Shown here: positions 22,661 through 34,060 of the stretch, in pieces
How the letters are laid out: the number at the start of each line of letters is the position of its first letter
Numbering within the stretch: the stretch's first letter is position 1
Origin: Diorhabda sublineata
Taxonomy: Eukaryota > Arthropoda > Insecta > Coleoptera > Chrysomelidae
DNA: 64,000 nucleotides
Direction of reading: 5' to 3'
NCBI RefSeq assembly: GCF_026230105.1
Contig: NC_079485.1
Span: forward strand, 23,975,572-24,039,571
The notes under the pieces: model-generated
What the model was told of the DNA's origin: nothing
Seen by the model: only the letters and a program-made list of their open reading frames with translations
The model's database searches: none
Translations under genes and position numbers: made by a program

Positions 22661-23459
22661 CCTACTGATAATAATATTATTTCGGAATTCAACACTGTTT
22701 TTATGTTTCCTGCGCCTTTCTCTCCTCCCCAATTCTTTTTCTACCTTTGGAATTTCTGTATTTTTGTTTGTAATTGTTACCTCCAGATATTCAAATTAGG
22801 TGAACTCTTAAAAACAGTATTTGTTTTGGTTTTGTTAATAAATACTTGTACTCTCGGTAGTATTGGTATGACTTTTCTTCATTATGGCTTCCAATATTAT
22901 ATTTTAACGTTTAACGACGTTGAGAGCGATGTAAGCTTCTCAACAGCAAAGAAAATTATTCAAAAATACTAAACAAATTTGCGGACTATTTTATTTTACA
23001 AATTTCTAAGCATTAAAATATTTATTAATTGAATGCAAGCTACATAATCAACAAAAGCACTTTTGCATCATTTGTTATATTGTATTCTTTTATCTGAACT
23101 AAGAAATTGGAGTTTACTACACCATTTTCTTCCTCTAGTTGAGATGTTTGCCAACTTTTACATATTTCGCATAACTTTCGTTACGAAAAAAAGAAACTCA
23201 TGCAGGATCGCCGTTTACAGAGTTGATCTTCAAATTAATAAAATGTTTTAATTGTTTGACTATTTTATTGAATTCCATTAAAACTAAAAGTTGATTGCAT
23301 ATTATATTATATTGAACTACATAATTTACCTGAAATGGCAGCTTGCATTCGATTAATTGATACTTTAATGTTTAAAATTTTGTAACATAAAATAATCCGC
23401 AAATTTGTATATTATTTCTGAATGGTATGCTGTGCGCAACGTGATCCACTAAATGTTTG
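22661..23459. other. Intron sequence, nothing recognised
   Basis: AT-rich. Open stretches at 22703-22972 and 23063-23251 are Phe/Leu/Ile-rich, as random AT-rich DNA gives. No family likeness. Confidence 0.5.
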
Positions 23460-23705
23460 AGAGTGAAAAGCATCGAATTATTGTCCCATTGCCTATATTC
23501 GCACGATCAATTGCACAGTAACTTTTTCTTGTTTCCCACTGTCAAACAAAACATACACGGACTGCCATTTCTATTACCTCAGGAAGCTGTTGACGACTTT
23601 CAAAACCTTGTTTCTACAATATCAGCTCCAGTATAAGCAAAAATGTGTAATCCTTAAGGGCGAATATTTTGAGAAGCAACGCTTTGTTTCCAACTTCTTT
23701 TGTCT
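23460..23705 (+). pseudogene. C-terminal mariner fragment, family A-like
   Basis: The + strand reads SIELLSHCLYSHDQLHSNFF, LFPTVKQNIHGLPF, then PQEAVDDFQNLVSTIS and, in another frame, KCVILKGEYFEKQRF. This is the third-Asp box and C-terminus of a mariner transposase close to the 5.2-kb family. The third catalytic Asp is Asn (His-Ser-Asn-Phe-Phe). No ends were found. Confidence 0.75.
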
Positions 23706-25596
23706 GTTTCACTTTTTGTAAACCGTGTACCTTTACCTTGGTGGTCCAAGGTATCCAATTGCTTCAGTCACAAATATTAATAGGTTTGTAATAAGAAGAA
23801 ATATTGTTAAACATATAAGGATTAAATCAAAAATTTGAGAGGTTTGTCCAGTGACTAAAAACGAAGTATGAGATGTGACAATTACTTAATGTGACTGATT
23901 ATTTTTATGGTTTAAAGTCTGAGCTTGCGCACTTGCCTAAACGTCTTCTGAATCGTTTCGTGGCTATCTTAAAATAGTGGGTTGGAATAAACTTATTATG
24001 TTTTCCTGTGTTTTACCTTCTTTCACACTAAATCTGGAGTCTCCGGTTTTTTTACCAAATTTACAAACTTACTCCTTTAGTTTGTATGTTTAAATGGAAT
24101 TTGTTAATCAAATTTTCATCGTTTTACAATCAATTTATTGATTTTATATTTCCCGTACCTCCTCATTTTTGATGATTCAATAAAAAAATTGATGAAATAT
24201 ATAATAGTATCGCATAAATTGATTAACTTACCATTTATACGAATTAGAGTGAGTCGAATTCATTCTCTAATTCTATTTTTAATTGAATTAAGTTAATTTT
24301 ACTTGATGGTCCAAATGACATTCCAAATTCAAAATAACTTCGATAGTTCCATGGTTTGTGAAGTTGGCATACAAACAATCCTATGGTTGATGGTTGGTGG
24401 AGTAAATCTTATTAAGGACATGAATAAAAAATCCAATCCTATTAAAAACTTGCCGATATTAACTATTTTTAGTCCCTTAAAACTTAAAACAATGAAAAAT
24501 ATGTAAAAAAAGGTCTTTTCAAAAACAAGCTACATCTACCACACACTATAAGTTTTAACATGAATCTTGGTAAAATCGGTTTCTAAAAATAATTCAAAAT
24601 AGATGCTGATGACGAAAAAGTTGGAAAAGTATTGATTTAAGTCAATATTCATTCTTATGGATACAGTAAAAATTATTTGGAAAATGGTAAAGACTAAAAA
24701 AATGATTAGATTGAATGAAAGTAATACCATAAAGTGTGGACGTTCATATACTCTTTTGGTATTTTCCCCACATATTAGTCATCTTCTAATAATTTTTTCG
24801 CTAATTATAAAAAGTAATACTTCCTATATAACCTTCACCTTTCTGTACCTATATGTACTTTTTCAAAATTTTCATCATATAAATAAAGTGTGGTTCATTA
24901 GAATAAATTTCACTTTTTTTATCTATTATTATTATCATCCCTGTGTGAATGTCTTGGTTGTTCTAACTTAAATCATATTTATTAGACTTTTCTCAGGCAC
25001 AGTCTCGAATATCTAAGACCGGATATAGTCCTTCATTCAAGTGCTCGATCAAAGTTTTCTATTTTCTCCAATTCCGTTCACCATCTGAAATAGAAAGGAA
25101 AAATTTCATACCCTCATTATTTTTACAACCCTTTTCGATTCTGATTTAAATTTGATTCAGTCCTACTTCAAAACAATAGTGCGGCTTGATTGGAAGTCGC
25201 ATCTGTTAAATTTCCGTGCTAAACCTGTAAATTCTACAGGATTATAATACAAAAAATATCTAGTATGTTCAATATTCACTATAATTCTTGTCGAATTTTC
25301 AGTTTCTCAAAGGCGCCGAATAAAGATCTCATGCAATGCAGTAGTCTACAACGAGCACCTTAGAAGCTTCCAATACCAAAACGGCTTTACAGTCACGTAT
25401 AATTTCGTCTACTCAATATACGACAATTTCTGAGAATAAAAATTTAACAACGAAAATGGCACCACTTTATTTAATATTAAAAATAAATACAAACCGTCAA
25501 AGAGGTAAGGTGAATTGATAATTCGAAAAACCTGCTTGAAAATTATTGGGAAAATAGAACGAATATCTTCTTAAATAGCAGAGAATGTAAGCGTTA
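23706..25596. other. Intron sequence, nothing recognised
   Basis: AT-rich. No repeat, exon or transposase signal could be supported. Confidence 0.5.
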
Positions 25597-25602
25597 TTTA
25601 TC

Positions 25603-25685
<83 letters not shown>
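25597..25685. repeat. (TA)n microsatellite
   Basis: Nearly uninterrupted TA dinucleotides, about 85 bp with one TG variant near the left end. Length is likely variable between individuals. Confidence 0.95.
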
Positions 25686-25688
<3 letters not shown>

Positions 25689-25734
25689 GTACATCTCAAA
25701 TAGATAAAAAATTTCTAACTCGGAAAATATTAAT

Positions 25735-26005
25735 GAATTCGAAGACTGAACACGTGTATCATGACAAAAAAGGTCTACAAGGTACCTGGTGTCAAGGGTG
25801 GCTGACAACTAAGTCGCCTATTGGAGTCTCTTGAGATTCGTTATGAAATTGACCGAATATATAGTTCCGGGGGTTTTCGAGATCGCTGAACACGAATATC
25901 ACGACAGCGATGATCTGCGAGGTACCTGATGTCAAGGTTGACTGACCCGACGTCTTTGTCTTCTACTAGAATCTCGTGAGATTTGTTATGAAATTAGCCA
26001 AATAT
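25735..26005. repeat. Two tandem units of a 140-bp repeat
   Basis: The blocks at 25748-25797 and 25888-25937 align over their length (GAACACGTGTATCATGAC against GAACACGAATATCACGAC; both then read GGTACCTG, TGTCAAGG). The blocks at 25833-25860 and 25976-26003 align too (GAGATTCGTTATGAAATT against GAGATTTGTTATGAAATT). Period about 140 bp. It is followed by a CGAAACGTCAA motif and a TA tract at 26062-26083. Confidence 0.75.
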
Positions 26006-26083
26006 TTTGATAAAGACTTAAAGAAAAGTCGAAACGTCAATTTTATCTATCTTTCAAAAATGATATATATATATATATATATA

Positions 26084-27443
26084 CAGGGTGAATCGGAAGG
26101 AGCGCACCAAATTCTAGGAGTGTATACACGTGAAAATAATCTAAAAAAAATTAAATTTTCTTAATCATAAATCATAAATCTTCAAAAAGACCGCCATTGA
26201 CTTCTAAACATTTTCTGCTTCGTCACGAAGAGCGTTTGCTGCTCTTCCAATTGATTAATTTCTTTCTTCTTTAATATGGGCTGCAGTATTCTTAATTGGT
26301 CTAATTAGTGCATCCCTTGTGTCCACTTTTATTTTGTAGATTTCATTTCTCATCCAGCCCCATAAACAAAAATCTAGTGGTGTGAGGTCTGGAGGTCTTG
26401 CAGGCCAATTAATGGGACCTCCACGACCAATCCAATGCCCTGGAAAACGTTCGTCTAAATGTTGCTTGACCTGACGAGCGACATGTGCAGGAGCTCCATC
26501 GTGCTGATAGTACATCTGCATTTTAACATCCTCTTGTAGGCCTTGTAATTCATTTTGTAAAAAATTTAGACAGTTGTCTCCTGTGAGAAGATTATCCAAA
26601 ATAAAAGGGCCAATTAAATAACTGTCAACCATACCACATCACACGTTTACAGAAAACCGATGTTGAAAATTGTTTTCGCGTGGGGATTTTCGTCCGACCA
26701 TACATGATAGTTACAAGTATTATTAATGCCATCACGGGTAAATGTAGCTTCGCCCGTAAATACAACACGATTATTATTATTTATCCACCCACAAAACTCC
26801 ATACGGTTAGCGTAATCCTCTGGTTGTAGGTTTCTGTACTCTCTGTACGTGATAAGGATATAAGCCTTGTTCGTGAAGTGTGTTTATCACCCTTTTTTTT
26901 TGGAATTCCCAATTGAGTAGCAATTCTCCGTGAGCTAGTAGTTGCATCTTCTTCTACTACATAGAAGCAAACTATTTTTTAATTCTACCAAACCTTGTCG
27001 AGTAGCGCGCTCAGATGATATGTTAGCACTGGGAAGCTTACCAGCCTCGTACAATTTGTTAAAAACTCTAATAAATACGTTTTTATCAGTATATCTTTGG
27101 TGTGGAAAACGTTGACGATATTCTTCAGCAGCAGCAGAACCATTTCCATTAAAGAAATCATAAGCAAACACCATATTTGTACATTCTAATTTTGAATGAG
27201 TATCTGGTATTTTGCAACACTAACAATCACACAAATTCGAAATTAAACGTCCAGTTACTGTACACTGACAGTAAATCAAAACGTCAGAATTATCAAATTA
27301 TTCAGATATAACTTGAAAGCTAGATGAACATTTTTAATTACTTCATAACTTGAAAACAGATGAAAATCGGATAAGAACATATGAGTTTTTTACATTATTT
27401 TCACGTGTATAATACACTCCTAGAGTTTGGTGCGCTCCTCCCG
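26084..27443 (-). mobile_element. DD41D-type Tc1/mariner transposon with chimeric right end
   Basis: The left end is CAGGGTGAATCGGAAGGAGC at 26084, next to TA within a (TA)n run. The right side mirrors it from about 27387 (AGGAGTGTAT, GGAGCGCACC as minus-strand blocks) up to about 27443. There it switches to the fold-back repeat sequence instead of completing the terminal repeat. The inverted repeats match over about 45-50 bp. Inside is one transposase gene on the minus strand, broken. Length about 1.36 kb. Confidence 0.85.
26255..27174 (-). pseudogene. DD41D-type transposase (DUF4817 group), broken
   Basis: Start Met at 27174. The N-terminal part has AAAEEYRQRFPHQRYTDKNV and FIRVFNKLYEAGKLP, the DNA-binding region of this group, followed by a shift near 26960. 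Near 26760 FTGEATFTRDGINN has Gly (codon at 26752-26754) where relatives have the first catalytic Asp. A TGA stop lies near 26640. From 26632 the C-terminal half is open: MYYQHDGAPAHVARQVKQHL (second Asp), IGRGGPINWPARPPDLTPLD (third Asp) and FCLWGWMRNEIYKIKV. Counting between second and third Asp gives 41 residues, the DD41D spacing rather than the 34 of mariner. Confidence 0.85.
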
Positions 27444-28490
27444 AGCTTTCGAATACTTATGTTTTCATCGTCTGGGACTGAAATTATGGTCAAATACAAT
27501 ATAAGAAATATGTATAAATGTATAACAATGATAAAATTTTACTTAAAATAATCAATTAAGATTTTCGATGGTTTTGGGTGGTATTAATACTTGTATAAAT
27601 TTTCCAACTCATAGAATTCAAAATTCAATATTCAAATTGACGTTTATAGAAATATTGATTCTGGTTAGGTTAGGAGAATTTTTAATTGGCTAAATTATGA
27701 ATGACACTGAATTTTTATAGGTTATAAGGAAAAGTTGTAATGAATGATTGGTAAATTTATGGATAACATTAAAATTCAATAGGTTAGGTTGTTATTAATT
27801 TAGTTGAGTATTTATTGGCTAGAATATAAATGACAATAAATTTTATAGAATAGGTCGGTCTAAGTGACGTTGAAGTTCATAGGTTAGGTGAGTTTAATTG
27901 GTTGTTAATGGCGTTGAATTTTTATAGAATTTGTTTATTTTTAGAAAAAACTTACATGATTAATGCATTAAACAGAAAACTGATTCAAATTACCTTAGTG
28001 TAATTTCTGCATATATTTTAGATTTTGAGAAGACAAATTCTATAAAAATTCAACGCCATTAACAACCAAGTAACCTCACCTAACGTATAAATTCCAACTT
28101 CACTTATAACGATCCAACCTATAAAATTTATTGTCATTTATATTCTAGACAATAAACATTCAGCTACAATCATAACGACCTAATCTATTGAATTGTAATG
28201 TTATGCATAAATTTACCAATCAATATCGAACATCATTCACTACAACTTATCCTTATCCAACCTATAAAAATTCAACGTCATTCATTATTTAACCAATTCA
28301 AAATTAATAAAAATTCCTATAGAAACCATAATTAATATTTCAATTAAGTAAAATTTTACTATGTTATACATATCTCTTATATTGTATTTAACCATAATTT
28401 CAGGCCCAGACGAAGAATTCGAAAGCTCGGAAAATATATTAAAGTTAGTACACTTTGGTGTTTCATTGCCACGTCCACAATAAGAAACCG

Positions 28491-28500
<10 letters not shown>
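27436..28500. mobile_element. Large fold-back element (arms of about 0.45 kb)
   Basis: The sequence from about 27445 to 27945 is mirrored by 28034 to 28440. Examples are CCGAGCTTTCGAATAC against its complement near 28420, TTTTATAGAATTTGT with AGACAAATTCTATAAAA, and AATGGCGTTGAATTTTTATA with its complement at 28050. The outer right end continues to CAATAAGAAACCGCTTATAT at 28478-28500 and then into (TA)n. The corresponding outer left 80 bp are missing, replaced by the DD41D element. No coding capacity. A short version lies at 33803-34055. Confidence 0.85.
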
Positions 28501-28532
<32 letters not shown>

Positions 28533-28553
28533 TTATAACGAAGTCTTTGCCAG

Positions 28554-28622
<69 letters not shown>
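28491..28622. repeat. Two (TA)n microsatellites
   Basis: TA runs at about 28493-28529 and 28556-28622, separated by 25 bp of unique sequence, directly outside the fold-back element's right end. TA was probably the insertion target. Confidence 0.9.
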
Positions 28623-28627
<5 letters not shown>

Positions 28628-30640
28628 TAAATATTGTACACATAGCTACCAACCTCTACTTTAAAAAGAATATGAATATTTCTTTGTGTAATTTATTATG
28701 TTATTTTCAAATTTTTTTTGCTGTGCTAATGACCAACAAAGTTGAGGCACGTCTAATGGAAATAAAAAGAACTACAATATATTATAGTTTTCTTTTCAAA
28801 GTTACTGGCGTGTTTCCAAGAGAACTTTGAATATATACGATATAAAATGCTTCTAGCTTGAAATATTTTTGCAGCAGATTGACATTTGAGTATGTAGAAG
28901 ACTGAAACTCGAAACGGCTCTTTCTGGTTCAAATGTCGTTTTGGCAGCAGTCCTAAACTTAAGAATCTAACAAAATTACAAGAATGTTAAAAAAGTTCTT
29001 TGAAATTCACGATAAATTTTATATACGACATGACAAGTCAAAAAAAGAAATAAATCAATTTCTCAAAGTAATATAAATAATGTAAATGAATCGCTTAGAT
29101 TCTTCTTAATGGCGAAATACGTCACGAAACCTAAATGGAAATCCAGCAGTGGTTTTGCTCCAACTTTTTAATTGAATAATACCACTTAATCATTGAAATT
29201 CCACGTTCCTTTTTAGTCCAAATGCGACCTCTGTTCTGATATCCAAATGAATTTGGTTCATAATACTGGTTTAAGCATCCTTGGAAACAAAACTTACCTG
29301 GTTATATTTGAAAATATAACCATATAAATTTGAGCTATAATTTTTTCTAATTGTTCTTTAAATTTTTTCGAGCAGATCAATATACCTCATAGAAAATGAA
29401 ACAAATTGAAAAATGTTTACGAGAAAAATTATATAATAAATAATTATTGAATAAAGCTTTTAACAGGGTTATTAATTTTGAATTACAAAACCAAAACCTC
29501 TACCAATGATTATGCTATAACTATAAAAGGCTTCGATGTTGACATTCAATCTGGAAACTCCTTCTCATGACATAAATATTATAATCATATTTCAACCTTC
29601 ATCCTACATTATACTATAGAAACGTCAATTTTTCGTCCACGATAGGTAATAATTTGCTTTTTACTGTACTGTATGTTGGTCTATCAGTGCACCAATGTGA
29701 ATATTACAACATAAAATTATGGATAAAGTAATAATCTATAATTATCAGAAAGTTCACAAAAATATTGTGTAATTACAAGTTATCATATATAACTGGTGTT
29801 TGCAAAATTAATATAGGGGAACAATTAGATATAAAACGTAATCCAAATGATGCTTATAAATCGCAAATATAAATTGATGATAATTTCAATAATAACACGT
29901 GACAGAATACATGTTTCTATTGGTTACTGCGGTTGTGACGTAGAAAGTAAGTAAATACTGGAACGTGGTCACCGGATTTCGCCTTTCAAACGCCATTCTT
30001 TTGTTGTGAGAGGAGGTAATTGGTTGTTTAGTCCGATTTGTGTTTTTGTAAGGGTCTCAAAGACTATTCTAATTGAAATGATGGCCGAAATAGGATTTAT
30101 CGAAGCAAGTCGGACAATATACCTAAGGTAGACGCATTCATGGCTGCTATGATCTTTGCTGAAAATCATTTATTTACTTAGGCTGAAATACGTGGAGTAA
30201 AAGCAGATACGTGGGTACTACTAATTAGACTTTCTTATAGTAACGTCATTATCACATTTGTTTGCTTGAACAAGTTACCTTCTTATAGCTTGAAACCATT
30301 GTTTTCGTCGCTTTTTCTCTCGAGGGACTTGCACGAAAACTATGTTTGGTGTTTTTGTTCTAGAGTTTGTACATTCTGGTACAATGCACTAACGATACGT
30401 CATCTTGTATTCTACAAAATTGAATACTCACAGCCGTGCGAATGTTTTTTAAAAAAATCCCAACAACTCTGTTTAAACTGTATTTACTTCTAGCCTCACT
30501 TAAGTCTGTTTACTTACTTTGTACATCACACAACGTCACACTCGGTCATGTGACAACAAATGCGCTTTGACGCGTCATTTAGGTATTTAAATTTATTTAT
30601 TTTTTTATGAACTAATATACCATTTAAAAAAAATTGAAAA
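28623..30640. other. Intron sequence, nothing recognised
   Basis: AT-rich with a slightly GC-richer part at 29930-30180 that is open for 66 codons on the minus strand. No family likeness, no convincing splice pair. Confidence 0.45.
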
Positions 30641-30727
30641 ATACTGTACGATTAAGAACGATTAAGAACCCTATTACGTAATGAGATAAGTACGCGGAAT
30701 TCTTCAAACAAAGAACAACTGAATATA

Positions 30728-32794
30728 CAGGGTGGCCCATTAGTGTATGGAAGTGCAATTACTCACTTAAAATAAAATATACAAAAAAAATTTTTAAATA
30801 AAAGTTTTTCCCATAAATTGTGACATTCCCAAGTTGGAGCGAAAAATATAAAAAATTTATTGGTGCACTATAAATGCTGCCTAGTAAACGTTATTAGTGA
30901 GAAGTAACTAAACTTGTACGAAGGTAAGTGATGGCTGAAATGTCTGAAGAAAGTAGAAGTTTCTTTTGGAGTTCGGGGTATTTTCATCTTATAAAACTAT
31001 TTTATACCTTCAAATTATGTCTGACAATGTAAACTCAAAAATTGACTGTTTTTAAGGAAATTGCATTTTTAGTTTATGATTTAAAAATAGTCACCTTCTT
31101 CTAAACACTGAATGTGACGTTTAAAATACTTGTAGTTTTTGTGACAAAATCAAACCAGTAATTCTATACTTTCAAACTATAATAAAATAAATAGGGTATC
31201 AACAAAACCAAATTAAGCAAACATCACCTTACCAACAAATGAAGTAAAAATATCCATAGTTTTATTAAGTAACTTGACATTTGAATTTGACATTTTCACA
31301 GTTTAAGTCAGAGTGATTAGTTATTATCTAGATGCATTACAAAGAACGAGGAAGCAATTAAGATCATGAATTTTCTGATACAATAATTGACAGATATGAT
31401 TTTAGTACTGGGTGCCAGTGATAAGAACTGTTTACTCGCACAAAGAATTTATCAACATAAATTTCCAGGTAGAAGACAGCCAAGAAAAGAGACATTGAAA
31501 AATTAAATGTCATAAGTCGTAATGTCGTCCAACAAATTCTATCTAAGAACAAAATGCATCCTTACCGTATACAGCGAATGCAGGAACTATTGGATGATGA
31601 TTGTGAAAAGCGATTAACCTTCTGTTAACAAATTCAGCAAAACAGAGATTCTTTCAATTTTGTATTATTTGCCGATGAAGTAACATTTCTTAAAAATGGG
31701 TTTATTAATAGACACAATTTCCATTATTATGCAACAAATCAACCGCATTGTATACGGACTATCAGTCAAACAAGGTGGTCATTAAATGTATGGGGTGGAA
31801 TAATTAGGAATAATGTCATAGGCCCATATTTCTTTGACGGGACTGTTATTGGCAAGTTTATTCAAATTTCTTATAAAACGAATTACCCCAACTACTTCAG
31901 TAATTACCTGCTCATGATAGGCGGCCACCTCGTTCACCGGACCTTACAAAAATGGATTTTTTTTGGTGGGTTTACGTCAATGAACAAGTGTACAAAACAC
32001 CCGCGACTACCAAGGAAGACATGAAGAATAAAATTAAGGAGGTTTTCCGAACTGCTGATGTCAATATGTTACATCGTGCTAGTAGACCTTTTGAAGATCG
32101 CATACATTATTGTATGGAAGTAAATGGTGATCATTTTGAACATTTAATAACATGGTATTGTAAAGTTTTTAGTTCTTTCTTATTTGTTGTTGGTTATTTT
32201 TGTTTAATTTGTTTATTTTGAACTTTGTGGGTACCCTGTTCATTTTATTATAGGTTTTAAAAGTATAAAATTTGATTTGATTTTGTCACACAAACTATTT
32301 TAAACGTCAAGTTCAGTGTTTACTTGTTAAAAAGGTGAATATTTTCAAATCATAAACTAAAAATGCAATTTTCTTAAACACTCAATTTTAGAGTGTACAT
32401 TATCAGACATAATTTGAAGGAATAAAATAGTTTTATAAGATGGTAAAGTAATATACTAGATGTTCCATTTGAAAAAATGAAGTTTTTGCTAATTCAAATC
32501 TCCTGAATTAATGCTTATCTAAAAAAACACCCCGAACTCCAAACGAAATTTTTACTGTCTTCAGACATTTCAGCCATCACTTACTTTCGTACTTACCAAA
32601 CAAGTTTAGTTACTTCTCACTAATAACGTTTACTAGGCAGCATTTATAGTGCACCAATTTTCATCAAATTTTCATATTTTTCGCTCCAACTCGGCAATGT
32701 CACAATGGAAAAAAACTTTTATTTAAAAATTTTTTTTGTATATTTTATTTTAAGTAAGTTATTGCACTTCCACACACTAATGGCCCACCTCGTG
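30728..32794 (+). mobile_element. Tc1/mariner-type transposon with very long inverted repeats
   Basis: The left end reads CAGGGTGGCCCATTAGTGTA (30728) and the right end is its near mirror (minus strand CACGAGGTGGGCCATTAGTG, from 32794), each next to TA. The inverted similarity goes on well past the termini, over about 440 bp on the left (to about 31165) and 530 bp on the right (from about 32266). The right arm has an extra segment of roughly 80-90 bp near 32440-32530. Between the arms sits a broken transposase. Long arms are unusual for this superfamily. Confidence 0.85.
31320..32155 (+). pseudogene. DD41D-like (DUF4817 group) transposase, broken
   Basis: Plus-strand blocks: ILVLGASDKNCLLAQRIYQH and KFPGRRQPRKETLK near 31400-31500 (DNA-binding region), YRIQRMQELLDDDCEKRL near 31570, FNFVLFADEVTFLKNG near 31660 with the first catalytic Asp, SLNVWGGIIRNNVIGPYFFD near 31785, and RPPRSPDLTKMDFFWWVYVN near 31925 with the third Asp. 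The C-terminal helices FRTADVNMLHRASRPFEDRI and NGDHFEHLI end at 32145. The stretch that should carry the second Asp (His-Asp-Gly-Ala-Pro) is deleted near 31905. Stops at 31503 and 31627. Confidence 0.85.
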
Positions 32795-33259
32795 TATAAG
32801 AGAAGAATAATTGGGGAAATTGGATCAGTGAAAGCTGTAAATAATGAGTATAAAGGACTTATGAACTATGAAATTCAGAATATATCAGAAAATAATGATA
32901 TTTTGAACACAGAAACAAAAAGAATACAATGGTACGGACACATTAAAAGAAAAACGGTAGTGTATTAGGAAAATTAGTGGAGACCGAATCAGAAAAGATT
33001 GCCAGGAAGACCAAATAAAAAGCTTCAAGATAAAGGAATCCAGTATGTTGAGAGATAAATCAAGCCAAAAGCTATTCTCACAAGTAACCGTTACAAAATA
33101 CAAATAATACAACAAAATACATAATGATTGAAAGTATACACAAGAAATACACATCAATAAAATAATATAAATGGTAATCTTCATTTGAATAAATCGGGTG
33201 TGACTGTCGTTAAACATGACAAAAAATGAAAGTCAACAAGAAATAAAGAAAAAGGTCCA

Positions 33260-33640
33260 AATTGAAACTAACCAATATAAACAACTACGGATATATGAGA
33301 GGGGAATAATTTGAAAAATTCATGGACCAGGGAAAGCTGAAGTACAGAGAATTTATGAACTATGAAATTAAGAATTTATTAGAAAATGAAGATATAGTAA
33401 ACATAATTAAAGCAAAAAGAATACAATGATACGGACACATTAAAAGAATGGGAAAAGGGTAGGCTAGAAGGAAAATTACAGAGTACAAGAAAAGACTGCC
33501 AGGAAGATCAAAAAATATATAAGAAGATCAGATTGTACAAGATAAGTCTAGGAGTATGTGACTAGCACAGACAGATACAGGATAAAAAGAAATGGATACA
33601 TATACAGTTAACTCAAGATTAGCAGTAAGTGTGTTAGTAT
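33260..33640 (+). pseudogene. RTE-like LINE 3' fragment, second copy
   Basis: The + strand near 33340-33450 reads YREFMNYEIKNLLENEDIVN and IIKAKRIQ-stop-YGHIKRMGKG, then KRLPGRSKN. It is almost the same as the 46.8-kb copy and about as close to the neighbouring 32.8-kb piece, so two copies of one family lie side by side. 5' truncated, with a stop in the Arg-Ile-Gln-Trp motif. Confidence 0.7.
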
Positions 33641-33736
33641 CAATAGTGCTCTTGATGGTAAGGATATATAATTTTTGAAAGAAATACGAAAATTATTAAA
33701 AACAAACTAATTTTAAAGTAGAGGAGACCTAAGATT

Positions 33737-33745
33737 AAGAAACCG

Positions 33746-33807
<62 letters not shown>

Positions 33808-34060
33808 CGGTTTCTTATTGGGAACAATGAAACACCAAAATGGACTAACTTTAATATATTTTCCCAGCTTTTGAATACTTATGTATTCAACGTTTGAGAA
33901 ATAATTAATTAAGATTTTCGGTGATTTTGAATTGTATTTATTATGAATGAATACATAAGTATTCGATAGCTCGGAAAATATATTAAAGTTAGTCTACTTT
34001 GGTGTTTCATTGCCACGTTCCCAATAAGAAAACGCTCTTATATAAATATATATAAGAAAT
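33737..34060. mobile_element. Small fold-back MITE, internally deleted relative of the 27.4-kb element
   Basis: Arms 33803-33890 and 33945-34050 are inverted copies (TAAGCGGTTTCTTATTGGGA; ATGAAACACCAAA; TTAATATATTTTCC) and match the outer right end of the 27.4-28.5 kb element. It is preceded by a TA tract (33750-33803) whose far side starts with AAGAAACCGCTTATA (33737), the mirror of the same terminus, so two termini face each other across the TA run. Confidence 0.85.

Larger units (their letters stand above)
30645..33220 (+). pseudogene. RTE-like LINE 3' fragment, split by a transposon
   Basis: To the right of the inserted transposon (from 32797) the + strand encodes KRRIIGEIGSVKAVNNEYKG, LMNYEIQNISENND and KRIQWYGHIKRK, the C-terminal RT region of the RTE-like family also seen at 46.5 kb. 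To the left, at about 30660-30727, a degraded version of the preceding residues ends in KEQLNI, which joins to the right part across the transposon. After 32968 come RLPGRPNKKLQDKGIQYVE-like residues in other frames. A decayed host for the later insertion. Confidence 0.6.

Noticed and set aside
25497..25808. 103-codon minus-strand open frame as a gene
   Set aside because: It is open only because it reads through the TA microsatellite as alternating Ile-Tyr; no domain.
28528..28830. 100-codon plus-strand open frame
   Set aside because: Same TA-repeat artefact (Ile-Tyr repeats), with no support outside the repeat.
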